In this document: positions 35,161 through 45,632 of the stretch, one piece after another
Layout of the letters: each line of letters begins with the position of its first letter
Position numbering within the stretch: the stretch's first letter is position 1
Origin: Paracyclopina nana
Taxonomy: Eukaryota; Arthropoda; Copepoda; Cyclopoida; Cyclopettidae
Length of the DNA: 64,000 nt
Assembly: GCA_019096065.1 (NCBI GenBank)
Contig: JAGUCH010000007.1
Location: forward strand, 5,106,501 to 5,170,500
Direction: 5' to 3'
Notes under the pieces: model-generated
What the model was told of the DNA's origin: nothing
Database searches by the model: none
The model's input: the letters and a program-made list of their open reading frames with translations, nothing else
Translations under genes and position numbers: made by a program

Positions 35161-36215
35161 GGGGATATACTAAAATACGCAACATGCGCAATATGCGCAA
35201 TATACGCAATATGCGCAACAAACTGCTAAAATGCGCAACATGCGCAACTACTAAAATGCGCAACATGCGCAACTACTAAAATGCGCAACATGAACAATAT
35301 CCATGAATATATATATTTTAAAAACAAATACTTTCTGTACATCCTTTAAACTTGTGAAATACATTTTGCTGCTGGAATAAATAAATGGAATTAAAATCTT
35401 AGAACACCTTACATTTCACAGACTAAACTGCTGATTTATTATTGTTACTTATTTAAGGTTTATTGAAACTGTCCTTCATCTAAGGCACTTTTTAATACTA
35501 AAGCATTGGTTTTTTTTGTAATAATAGCATTTTAATGAGTCTTCCTTTAGCCAATTCATTTTTTGGCTGTTTTTGGATGAAAGTTGAAGCATGCTGAAAT
35601 GGGCAACATATGCAAAATCACATCTCTTTATTTATATTTCTCTGCTGTTTTCTTTAGCTTGAATTTCACATAAAATTCAAAAAGATTTTGACATTAACAT
35701 AAATGTCAGCTGTTTATTTTCATTTTGTCAAATATATTTCTTAGTAAGAATAAGACAATAAAAAAATCAGCTGCTTATTTACATTTTATCAATTACATTT
35801 TTTGGCAATAATAAGACTAATCACAAAAAAGTCAGCTGCTAACTTATATTTTATTAATTATAATTTTCAGCAAGAATGAGACTTGTAATCAAACTTTTGA
35901 AGAGAAGTTTTCCCATTTTAAAATCCTTGTTAAGCTATTTAATGACCCTACTTTTCATGCCCCAGCTCTAAAAAAATAACTTATTATTATTATTACACAT
36001 GTATTAGACTTTTTTTTATTATCTTGTAAGGCTGACATTTTAAATAAGCATGTATTAGAAAATGACTATAATTAGAAAATTAAACCAGTTGGTTTAAAAA
36101 AAAATCTGATACTATCACGGAAATTGTCCTTCTTGTACATTTTAGTAGTTGCGCATGTTGCGTATTTTAGTAGTTGCGCTTGTTGCGTATTTTAGTATAT
36201 CCCCGAACATTGCGA
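35161..36215. repeat. Left-arm stuffer of the foldback element
   Basis: AT-rich sequence matching 40025-41068 in inverted orientation almost base for base. It is bounded by ATGCGCAAC and CTACTAAAAT repeats. It contains a GAGCTGGGGCAT-type block (about 35876-35985) of the dispersed composite family. No gene. Confidence 0.85.
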
Positions 36216-36224
36216 ACAATGCTT

Positions 36225-38262
36225 TTTGCTAGTTTAATCTTGGTCATGAATTTCGAGTTTTATTAGCAGTAGAATTACCGCGCGATGCGCAAGTTTTCAC
36301 CCTTGCGAACTCAAAATGAGTCAAAAGTTTAACTTTGCCTCACAGTTTGAGTCAAGTTGACTCAAACTATCTGCTGCAACTGACATTTTGACTCAAATTC
36401 GACTTGGTCAAGAATTGCATGATTTATTAGCAGTTAAGTAGAAATACGGGGCAATGCGCTAGTTTTCACCCTTGCGAACTCAAAATGAGTCAAAAGTTTG
36501 ACTTTGCCTCACAGTTTGAGTCAAGTTGACTCAAACTATTTGCTGCAACTGACATTTTGACTCAAATTCGACTTGGTCAAGAATTTCATGTTTTATTAGC
36601 AGTTAAGTAGAAGTACCGCGCGATGCGCAAGTTTTCACCCTTGCGAACTCAAAATGAGTCAAAAGTTTGACTTTGCCTCACAGTTTGAGTCAACTTGACT
36701 CAAACTATTTGCTGCAACTGACATTTTGACTCAAATTCGACTTGGTCAAGAATTTCATGTTTTATTAGCAGTTAAGTAGAATTACCGCGCAATGCGCAAG
36801 TTTTCACCCTTGCGAACTCAAAATGAGTCAAAAGTTTGACTTTGCCTCACAGTTTGAGTCAAGTTGACTCAAACTATCTGCTGCAACTGACATTTTGACT
36901 CAAATTCGACTTGGTCAAGAATTTCATGTTTTATTAGCAGTTAAGTAGAAGTACCGCGCGATGCGCAAGTTTTCACCCTTGCGAACTCAAAATGAGTCAA
37001 AAGTTTGACTTTGCCTCACAGTTTGAGTCAACTTGACTCAAACTATTTGCTGCAACTGACATTTTGACTCAAATTCGACTTGGTCAAGAATTTCATGTTT
37101 TATTAGCAGTTAAGTAGAAATGCCGCATGATGCGCAAGTTTTCACCCTTGCGAACTCAAAATGAGTCAAAAGTTTAACTTTGCCTCACAGTTTGAGTCAA
37201 GTTGACTCAAACTATCTGCTGCAACTGACATTTTGACTCAAATTCGACTTGGTCAAGAATTTCATGTTTTATTAGCAGTTAAGTAGAAATACCGCGCAAT
37301 GCGCAAGTTTTCACCCTTGCGAACTCAAAATGAGTCAAAAGTTTGACTTTGCCTCACAGTTTGAGTCAAGTTGACTCAAACTATTTGCTGCAACTGACAT
37401 TTTGACTCAAATTCGACTTGGTCAAGAATTTCATGTTTTATTAGCAGTTAAGTAGAAGTACCGCGCGATGCGCAAGTTTTCACCCTTGCGAACTCAAAAT
37501 GAGTCAAAAGTTTGACTTTGCCTCACAGTTTGAGTCAACTTGACTCAAACTATTTGCTGCAACTGACATTTTGACTCAAATTCGACTTGGTCAAGAATTT
37601 CATGTTTTATTAGCAGTTAAGTAGAAATGCCGCATGATGCGCAAGTTTTCACCCTTGCGAACTCAAAATGAGTCAAAAGTTTAACTTTGCCTCACAGTTT
37701 GAGTCAAGTTGACTCAAACTATCTGCTGCAACTGACATTTTGACTCAAATTCGACTTGGTCAAGAATTTCATGTTTTATTCAGTTAAGTAGAAATACCGC
37801 GCAATGCGCAAGTTTTCACCCTTGCGAACTCAAAATGAGTCAAAAGTTTGACTTTGCCTCACAGTTTGAGTCAAGTTGACTCAAACTATTTGCTGCAACT
37901 GACATTTTGACTCAAATTCGACTTGGTCAAGAATTTCATGTTTTATTAGCAGTTAAGTCGAAGTACCGCGCACTGCGCAAGTTTTCACCCTTGCAAACTC
38001 AAAATGAGTCAAACGCTTGACTTTGCCTCACAGTTTAAGTCAACTTGACTCAAACTATTTGCTGCAACTGACATTTTGACTCAAATTCGACTTGGTCAAG
38101 AATTTCATGTTTTATTAGCAGTTAAGTAGAAGTACCGCGCAATGCGCAAGTTTTCACCCTTGCGAACTCAAAATGAGTCAAACATTTGACTTTGCCTCTT
38201 ATTTTGAGTTAAGTTGACTCAAACTGTCTGCTGCAACTGACATTTTGATTCATTAGCAGTTG
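36225..38262. repeat. 169-bp tandem repeat array, twelve units
   Basis: CTTGCGAACTC begins at 36302, 36471, 36640, 36809, 36978, 37147, 37316, 37485, 37654, 37821, 37990 and 38159. This is an exact 169-bp period apart from one 167-bp unit. Each unit contains four TGAGTCA/TGACTCA heptamers and the inverted repeat TTTGAGTCAAGTTGACTCAAA or its CAACTTG variant. Diagnostic differences show units 5-7 and 8-10 repeating as a trimer. Confidence 0.97.
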
Positions 38263-38667
38263 GTACAAATGCACACTTTTTATTGGGACAAAAGCACACT
38301 TATTATACAACCAAAGCTGTGGATCTTTGAAAGTTGCGACACTTATGTATCCCTAATTTAAGGGATTTTCCAAGAACAATTTCCATTCCGTTACAGCCCT
38401 AAGCGCTTCCATTTGGCTTGCTTATACAATCAAAATACAATCAAATATCCTTAAAAAAGCCAAACATAAGAATATGAATATTTTGGTTACTTTTGAAAAA
38501 CCTGAAATGGCTATGACAGAAACATTGAATCAAAGAAACTTTGTTTATATGATGGAAAGCAATTTTTGCATGTATAATTCAGTTTACCAATTCGTCTCAG
38601 TTCATATAACTACACATGCATAAAAGCTCTGACGTTTTACTTTATCAAGTGACACACATTATAAAGT
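38263..38667. other. Loop spacer of the foldback element
   Basis: AT-rich unique sequence between the 169-bp array and the 595-bp TIR element. No open frame or structure is supported. Confidence 0.5.
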
Positions 38668-39262
38668 ATTTTATATACTGTAATACGATTTCTTCGTGTT
38701 ATAATTCAGTTTACCGATCCAACTCAGCTCTTTTATATCCCAGTTCTTTCTAAGCAATTTGAGGGATATTAAATACTTAACGGCTCTGGAATCAAATTCG
38801 AGGGATTTTAAGTAGTTTAATGCCCCTCATATTCCATTGAACTAATCAACATTCCAAAGAAATTAGAAAAAAGAGAGAATTGTCCAAGATTTGAATCTCA
38901 GCCAGTTGGATCAGCATTCCAATACTCTAACCACTGAGCTATGGAAACACCATGAAATTGAAAGCTAAATATAGGACTTAAACATAATTAAGCCAGATAA
39001 AGAAACCAAAAAAATTTAGGAATGACTGGGGTATGAACCCTAGACAGAGGAATCAAGAGCCAAGTGCTCTGACCACTAGGCCATAGGTGCTACTCACAAA
39101 AATTGTATTTTTAAAGTTTCTTTTATTGCTCTCAATCCACTGGATGCTAGCTGATGAGAGCCAGTGTTACATAGCATAAAAACCGAGCAGCATTTTCTAG
39201 GGCACGGGGCAGCCCGGTAACTTCATTAAAACACTCAAAAATCGTATTACAGTATATAAAAT
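38668..39262 (-). mobile_element. 595-bp TIR element with two tRNA-like modules (copy in loop)
   Basis: The 24-bp inverted ends (38668-38691 and 39239-39262) contain TATACTGTAATACGATTT. On the minus strand it holds tRNA-like modules at about 39024-39093 (ACCACTAGGCCATAG and GTATGAACCC as complements of A and B boxes) and 38881-38946 (ACCACTGAGCTATGG, TTTGAATCTC). It is the same family as 42821-43422 in opposite orientation. Confidence 0.8.
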
Positions 39263-39286
39263 TGTATATTTTGAGCTGGGGCACGT

Positions 39287-39450
39287 AAAATTGTTCGCAT
39301 TGTTCGCAATGTTCGCAATGTTCGCATTGTTCGCAATGTTCACAATGTTCGCATTGTTCGCAATGTTCGCAATGTTCGCAATGTTCGCAATGTTCGCATA
39401 GTTCGCAATGTTCGCAATGTTCGCAATGTTCGCATTGTTCGCAATGTTTG
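39287..39450. repeat. Short 9-bp array inside the loop
   Basis: TTCGCATTG and TTCGCAATG units, about 18 copies, in right-arm orientation. It separates the loop element from three inverted 169-bp units. Confidence 0.95.
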
Positions 39451-39451
39451 C

Positions 39452-39990
39452 ATCTACTTAACTGCTAATAAAACATGAAATTCTTGACCAAGTCGAATTT
39501 GAGTCCAAATGTCAGTTGCAGCAGATAGTTTGAGTCAACTTGACTCAAACTGTGAGGCAAAGTCAAACTTTTGACTCATTTTGAGTTCGCAAGGGTGAAA
39601 ACTTGCGCATCGCGCGGTACTTCTACTTAACTGCTAATAAAACATGAAATTCTTGACCAAGTCGAATTTGAGTCAAAATGTCAGTTGCAGCAAATAGTTT
39701 GAGTCAACTTGACTCAAACTGTGAGGCAAAGTCAAACTTTTGACTCATTTTGAGTTCGCAAGGGTGAAAACTTGCGCATTGCGCGGTATTTCTACTTAAC
39801 TGCTAATAAAACATGAAATTCTTGACCAAGTCGAATTTGAGTCAAAATGTCAGTTGCAGCAGATAGTTTGAGTCAACTTGACTCAAACTGTGAGGCAAAG
39901 TTAAACTTTTGACTCATTTTGAGTTCGCAAGGGTGAAAACTTGCGCATCGCGCGGTAATTCTACTGCTAATAAAACTCGAAATTCATGAC
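39452..39990. repeat. 169-bp repeat, three units in inverted orientation
   Basis: Reverse complement of the left array's outermost units, with the same TGAGTCA/TGACTCA content. The junction to the stuffer (TAGCAAAAAGCATTGTTCGC) mirrors the left junction at about 36212. Confidence 0.95.
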
Positions 39991-40024
39991 CAAGATTAAA
40001 CTAGCAAAAAGCATTGTTCGCAAT

Positions 40025-41068
40025 GTTCGGGGATATACTAAAATACGCAACAAGCGCAACTACTAAAATACGCAACATGCGCAACTACTAAAATGTACAA
40101 GAAGGACAATTTCCGTGATAGTATCAGATTTTTTTTAAACCAACTGGTTTAATTTTCTAATTATAGTCATTTTCTAACACATGCTTATTTAAAATGTCAG
40201 CCTTACAAGAAAAAAAAAAGTCTAATACATGTGTAATAATAATAATAAGTTATTTTTTTAGAGCTGGGGCATGAAAAGTAGGGTCATTAAATAGCTTAAC
40301 AAGGATTTTAAAATGGGAAAACTTCTCTTCAAAAGTTTGATTACAAGTCTCATTCTTGCTGAAAATTATAATTAATAAAATATAAGTTAGCAGCTGACTT
40401 TTTTGTGATTAGTCTTATTATTGCCAAAAAATGTAATTGATAAAATGTAAATAAGCAGCTGATTTTTTTATTGTCTTATTCTTACTAAGAAATATATTTG
40501 ACAAAATGAAAATAAACAGCTGACATTTATGTTAATGTCAAAATCTTTTTGAATTTTATGTGAAATTCAAGCTAAAGAAAACAGCAGAGAAATATAAATA
40601 AAGAGATGTGATTTTGCATATGTTGCCCATTTCAGCATGCTTCAACTTTCATCCAAAAACAGCCAAAAAATGAATTGGCTAAAGGAAGACTCATTAAAAT
40701 GCTATTATTACAAAAAAAACCAATGCTTTAGTATTAAAAAGTGCCTTAGATGAAGGACAGTTTCAATAAACCTTAAATAAGTAACAATAATAAATCAGCA
40801 GTTTAGTCTGTGAAATGTAAGGTGTTCTAAGATTTTAATTCCATTTATTTATTCCAGCAGCAAAATGTATTTCACAAGTTTAAAGGATGTACAGAAAGTA
40901 TTTGTTTTTAAAATATATATATTCATGGATATTGTTCATGTTGCGCATTTTAGTAGTTGCGCATGTTGCGCATTTTAGTAGTTGCGCATGTTGCGCATTT
41001 TAGCAGTTTGTTGCGCATATTGCGTATATTGCGCATATTGCGCATGTTGCGTATTTTAGTATATCCCC
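40025..41068. repeat. Right-arm stuffer of the foldback element
   Basis: Inverted near-identical copy of 35161-36215, including the GAGCTGGGGCATG block at about 40261. No gene. Confidence 0.85.
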
Positions 41069-42370
41069 AATGTTCGCAATGTTCGCATTGTTCGCAATGT
41101 TCGCATTGTTCGCATTGTTCGCAATGTTCGCATTGTTTGCATTGTTCGCAATGTTCGCAATGATCGCATTGTTCGCATTGTTTGCAATGTTCGCATTGTT
41201 CGCATTGTTCGCATTGTTCGCATTGTTCGCATTGTTCGCAATGTTCGCATTGTTCGCATTGTTCGCAATGTTCGCATTGTTCGCAATGTTCGCAATGTTC
41301 GCAATGTTCGCAATGTTTGCATTGTTCGCATTGTTCGCATTGTTCGCAATGTTCGCATTGTTCGCAATGTTCGCATTGTTCGCAATGTTCGCATTGTTCG
41401 CATTGTTCGCATTGTTCGCATTGTTCGCAATGTTCGCAATGTTTGCAATGTTCGCATTGTTTGCAATGTTCGCATTGTTCGCATTGTTCACAATGTTCGC
41501 ATTGTTCGCATTGTTCGCATTGTTCGCAATGTTCGCAATGTTCGCAATGTTCGCAATGTTCGCATTGTTCGCATTGTTCGCATTGTTCGCATTGTTCGCA
41601 ATGTTCGCATTGTTCGCATTGTTCGCAATGTTCGCATTGTTCGCAATGTTCGCAATGTTCGCATTGTTCGCATTGTTCGCAATGTTCGCATTGTTCGCAT
41701 TGTTCGCAATGTTCGCAATGTTCGCATTGTTCGCAATGTTCACAATGTTCGCATTGTTCGCAATGTTCGCAATGTTCGCAATGTTCGCATAGTTCGCAAT
41801 GTTCGCAATGTTCGCAATGTTCGCATTGTTCGCAATGTTCGCATTGTTCGCAATGTTCGCATTGTTCGCAATGTTCGCAATGTTCGCATTGTTCGCAATG
41901 TTCGCAATGTTCGCAATGTTCGCATTGTTCGCAATGTTCACAATGTTCGCATTGTTCGCAATGTTCGCAATGTTCGCAATGTTCGCATTGTTTGCAATGT
42001 TCACAATGTTCGCATTGTTCGCAATGTTCGCAATGTTCGCATTGTTCGCATTGTTCGCAATGTTCGCAATGTTCGTATTGTTCGCAATGTTCGCATTGTT
42101 CGCATTGTTCGCAATGTTCGCAATGTTCGCAATGTTCGCAATGTTCGCATTGTTCGCAATGTTCGCAATGTTCGCATTGTTCGCATTGTTCGCAATGTTC
42201 GCAATGTTCGCAATGTTCAAATTGTTCGCATTGTTCGCAATGTTCGCATTGTTCGCAATGTTCGCAATGTTCGCAATGTTCGCATTGTTCGCATTGTTCG
42301 CATTGTTCGCGTTGTTCGCGTTGTTCGCATTGTTCGCAATGTTCGCAATGTTCGCATAGCTCGCAACGTT
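41069..42370. repeat. 9-bp satellite array, right arm (~1.3 kb)
   Basis: TTCGCAATG and TTCGCATTG units, the complement of the left array and about 1 kb shorter. All six frames are open for the same reason as in the left arm. Confidence 0.97.
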
Positions 42371-42614
42371 CACAGTGATCTCATTGTTCTCGGTTGCATA
42401 AGTTTTGCTTGCATTTGTTGGCTGGGTATCCAGTCTTAGCCCATTTTTGACCATTCGTACTCAACTATGCTCGGCCAAAAATGCATTAATTTCATTCTCG
42501 TTAGTAATGCAAAAGGCATCATGCTATACCGTTACATTTCTCTGTTTGTCAGTTTGAAATTAGCCAGGTGTGATAGAGCATGGATGCGATGTCATTGGAA
42601 AAATCCACAAAGTC

Positions 42615-43422
42615 CAATTTTTAGTTATTTATTTCGAGCTGGGGCACGTAAAGTAGGGTCATTAAATAGCTGAGCGAGGATTTTAAAATGGGAAAACTCG
42701 AGTACAGCTTTACTAGCCCAAGCCTGCGAGGGCTGTAATTGTACGAGTGTTTTTCCATTTTAAAATCCGAGGTCAGCTATTTAATGACCCAATTTTACGT
42801 GCCACAGCTCGGAATATACAATTTTATATTCTGTAATACGATTTTTGAGTGTTTTAATGAAGTTACCGGGCTGCCCCGTGCCCTAGAAAATACTGCTCGG
42901 TTTTTAGTTGCTATGTGAATATCACTGGCTCTCATTAGCTAGCATCCAGTGTTTTGGGAGCAATTAAATAGACTTTTAAAATCCATTTCTTCAGATGTGT
43001 GCCTATGGCACAATGGTTAGAGTGCTAGGCTCTTGATTCAGGAGTCTAGGGTTCAAACCCCACTCACTCCTTAACTTATTTTTTTTCTTTATCTGGCTTA
43101 AATTATGGTTAAAGTCCTATACATAGCATGCAATTTTCATCATGTTTCCATAGCTCAGTGGTTAGAGCTTTGGGAAGCAAATCCAACTGTCTGAGGTTCG
43201 AATCTTGGATGATCCTCTCTTTTTCCAACTTCTTTGGAATTTGGATTACATCCATTAATTATGAGGGCATTGAATTACTTAAAATCCCTCAAATTTGATT
43301 CAAGGGCTGTTAAGTATTTAATATCCCCCAAATTGCTTAGAAAGAACTGTGATATAAAAGAGCTGAGTCGGATCGGTAAACTGAATTATAACACGAGGAA
43401 ATCGTATTACAGTATATAAAAT
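42615..43422 (+). mobile_element. Composite repeat copy A: palindrome plus 602-bp TIR element
   Basis: 42624-42806 is an imperfect palindrome with arms of about 80 bp, starting GAGCTGGGGCACGTAAAG. It is followed by a TIR element, 42821-43422, with 24-bp inverted ends differing at one base. tRNA-like modules lie at 43000-43072 (GGCACAATGGTTAGAGTGC ... GGGTTCAAACCCC) and 43148-43216 (TAGCTCAGTGGTTAGAGC ... GAGGTTCGAATC). The whole block parallels 4670-5147 and, inverted, 38668-39290. Confidence 0.8.
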
Positions 43423-43955
43423 TACTTTAAGTCTAAGTTCAGGTGCACATTGTAGTAGATATTTTGGCAAAGTATTCATGTGAACAATGAATCATCATGG
43501 CTTCAAAAAATATTGAATTAGCTCAATCAATATGGAAAATTTGAAAGAAACTTAATTGATTTCCTTTCTTTTTCGAGTTATATTCACCCAAAATACATAC
43601 TGCAAATTATGTGGCAGGCGAACAAGCCTAATATCGCCAAGCAAAATGCATTTTCACGGAACCTTTCTTATTAGAGTCACGCAACCTTAGCTGCAAGCTA
43701 AATTTTTAAGATTTTGAGCAAATACCAGAAATATCTAGTTGAGAAACACGTGTATTTCATTTAATCAAGCATGATCTGGTCATATCACTTTACAAGACCA
43801 GGTTTTCATGTTCAAATGATGCATCTCTCATTTCATTCCTTGGCAGCATGCTAAAAAAGCCGACCAAAGTGGTTTTCATGATAGCAATTCCATACTTAAG
43901 AAGCAATGCTGCTGTGAGAGGCTAATATTCAGTTGGTCGAGCTCAGAGAGCAAAC
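43423..43955. other. Upstream flank of the peptide-precursor gene
   Basis: AT-rich spacer. A TCAGT initiator-like site occurs at 43930, 26 bp before the start codon. No clear TATA box is seen. Confidence 0.35.
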
Positions 43956-45245
43956 ATGAAGAACTTGGCTCTCATTATTGGATTCCTTGTAATTTGGACA
44001 AAAGTTGTGGTTGATGCTCAACCCGGACCACAAACATTGGAGGATGGTCTCACTCATGGAGTAAAGAGAGAGAGTCAAGACTATAGTGGGACTGAACTTG
44101 GCCATCATCATAGTCATGAAAGTAAAAGATCGGCTGAGCCTGAGCCAATCTTGAGGCTGCTTTTTGGAGGCCAATCCAACCAAATCAATCCAAATGGGCA
44201 TGGCTTCTCTGGGATCCCTCACACCTTTGATCACAGTGGTCATCATGGACATGGCGGAAAACGATCTGCAGATCCTGAGCCCATCATGAGACTCTTTGGA
44301 GGTGGTCGAAGCCAATTCCGCCCTAATAGCCCAATCTCATCTGGAATTCCTCACACCTTTGATCACAGTGGTCATCATGGACATGGTGGTAAGCGATCAG
44401 CAGAGCCTGAACCTATCTTGAGGCTGTTATTTGGAGGCCAATCCAACCAAATCAATCCAAACGGGCATGGCTTCTCTGGAATCCCTCATACTTTTGACCA
44501 TGGTGGTCACCATGGACATGGAGGGAAGAGATCTGCAGAGCCTGAGCCCATCATGAGACTTTTTGGAGGTGGTCGAAGCCAATTCCGCCCTAATAGCCCA
44601 ATCTCCTCTGAAATTCCTCACACCTTTGATCACAGTGGTCATCATGGCCATGGCGGCAAGAGATCTGCAGAGCCTGAGCCCATCATGAGACTTTTTGGAG
44701 GTGGTCGAAGCCAATTCCGCCCTTATAGCCCAATCTCCTCTGGAATTCCTCACACCTTTGATCACAGTGGTCATCATGGCCATGGCGGCAAGAGATCTGC
44801 AGAGCCTGAGCCCATCATGAGACTTTTTGGAGGTGGTCGAAGCCAATTCCGCCCTAATAGCCCAATCTCCTCTGGAATTCCTCACACCTTTGATCACAGT
44901 GGTCATCATGGACATGGTGGTAAGCGATCAGCAGAGCCTGAACCTATCTTGAGGTTGTTGTTTGGAGGCCAAGGAAATCAAATTAATCCAATTGGGCATG
45001 GCTTCTCTGAAATCCCTCATACTTTTGACCATGGTGGACATCATGGCCATGGTGGTAAGAGATCAGTGGAACCAAATGTCCAAAATTACTACGACAATCC
45101 TGTGGAAGCTGGACTCACAGAAATCAGCGATGGGCAACTTAATACAGAGTCCGAACATGTAGGATTTATGGTTATGAGATCAGCTGAACCTTTGATTGAT
45201 GATTCAGAATTTGAATTCTACGGACATCATGGCCAGTTGGGTTAA
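43956..45245 (+). CDS. Secreted multicopy peptide precursor (KR-processed, His/Gly-rich)
   Basis: A single uninterrupted 429-residue frame. An N-terminal signal peptide (LALIIGFLVIWTKVVVDA) is followed by seven tandem units of about 37-45 residues. Each starts SA[ED]PEPI and ends HHGHGGKR. Two unit types alternate. Type A (ILRLLFGGQSNQINPNGHG) is units 1, 3 and 7. Type B (IMRLFGGGRSQFRPNSPIS) is units 2, 4, 5 and 6. The KR pairs are furin/prohormone convertase sites, and the preceding Gly would allow C-terminal amidation. The layout is that of a neuropeptide or antimicrobial-peptide precursor. I know no named family. His-Gly richness also allows a metal-binding or matrix role. AATAAA lies about 100 bp downstream. 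Confidence 0.85.
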   Translation: MKNLALIIGFLVIWTKVVVDAQPGPQTLEDGLTHGVKRESQDYSGTELGHHHSHESKRSAEPEPILRLLFGGQSNQINPNGHGFSGIPHTFDHSGHHGHGGKRSADPEPIMRLFGGGRSQFRPNSPISSGIPHTFDHSGHHGHGGKRSAEPEPILRLLFGGQSNQINPNGHGFSGIPHTFDHGGHHGHGGKRSAEPEPIMRLFGGGRSQFRPNSPISSEIPHTFDHSGHHGHGGKRSAEPEPIMRLFGGGRSQFRPYSPISSGIPHTFDHSGHHGHGGKRSAEPEPIMRLFGGGRSQFRPNSPISSGIPHTFDHSGHHGHGGKRSAEPEPILRLLFGGQGNQINPIGHGFSEIPHTFDHGGHHGHGGKRSVEPNVQNYYDNPVEAGLTEISDGQLNTESEHVGFMVMRSAEPLIDDSEFEFYGHHGQLG

Positions 45246-45632
45246 AAGATATCTGCAGAACAGGAGCATAATCATAATCTTGTTGAACTGACACTCACTC
45301 TCAATATGGCTGGAATATCTGACTTCTAAATTATGTTTTTAACTAATAAACTTGGCAACATTGGTAGCAGAGCCTATTCTATTTATTGTTCTAAAAAGGC
45401 TGCTCAAGTCAAATTTCAGAGCTGTAACATTGGTAATAATGAAGCACTTTTGTTTTCCTGCAAAACAATAAAGGAACATTGTTATCTGCACTCACTCAAC
45501 CTCTCATCAAATAATCACTTACTCACTAGTATAAGATTGTCTGTCTTTTTGCATCCTTTCTGTATGCACATCAGGCTGCCTATGATGAAAGACAGTGAAA
45601 TAAAAGTGCCATAATATCATAGTAGGAATAAC

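Larger units (their letters stand above)
32779..42442. mobile_element. 9.66-kb foldback-like element (long inverted repeats)
   Basis: The outer ends are perfect inverted copies (GGGCTAAGACTGGATACCC at 32779 and its complement ending at 42442). They are flanked by ATTTTT direct repeats at 32773-32778 and 42443-42448. The arms are, from outside in: a 9-bp tandem array, a unique stuffer of about 1.05 kb (35161-36215 versus 40025-41068, inverted) and 169-bp tandem repeats. The loop holds a 595-bp TIR element and a short 9-bp array. No transposase-like frame exists, so it is non-autonomous. The architecture recalls Foldback/Galileo elements, whose long termini contain tandem repeats, but the 6-bp duplication differs from the usual Foldback lengths as I recall them. 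Confidence 0.8.

Noticed and set aside
32820-35229. Very long open frames (up to about 784 codons) over the 9-bp arrays
   Set aside because: A stop-free unit whose length is a multiple of three leaves all six frames open; there is no start context, domain or splice evidence, and the same occurs in the inverted arm.
36225-38262. CRISPR-like array
   Set aside because: The 169-bp units are contiguous with no unique spacers, in a eukaryotic genome with no cas genes.
32779-42442. Polinton/Maverick element suggested by the 6-bp duplication
   Set aside because: No polymerase, integrase or capsid genes and the wrong termini; the duplication is also AT-rich and could partly be chance.
43000-43216. 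Two functional tRNA genes in tandem
   Set aside because: A and B boxes are good, but acceptor stems do not pair and the modules recur inside a dispersed repeat, so they are tRNA-derived repeat parts.
44427-44915. Minus-strand frame opposite the peptide precursor
   Set aside because: Repetitive shadow of the plus-strand repeats; no start or splice context.
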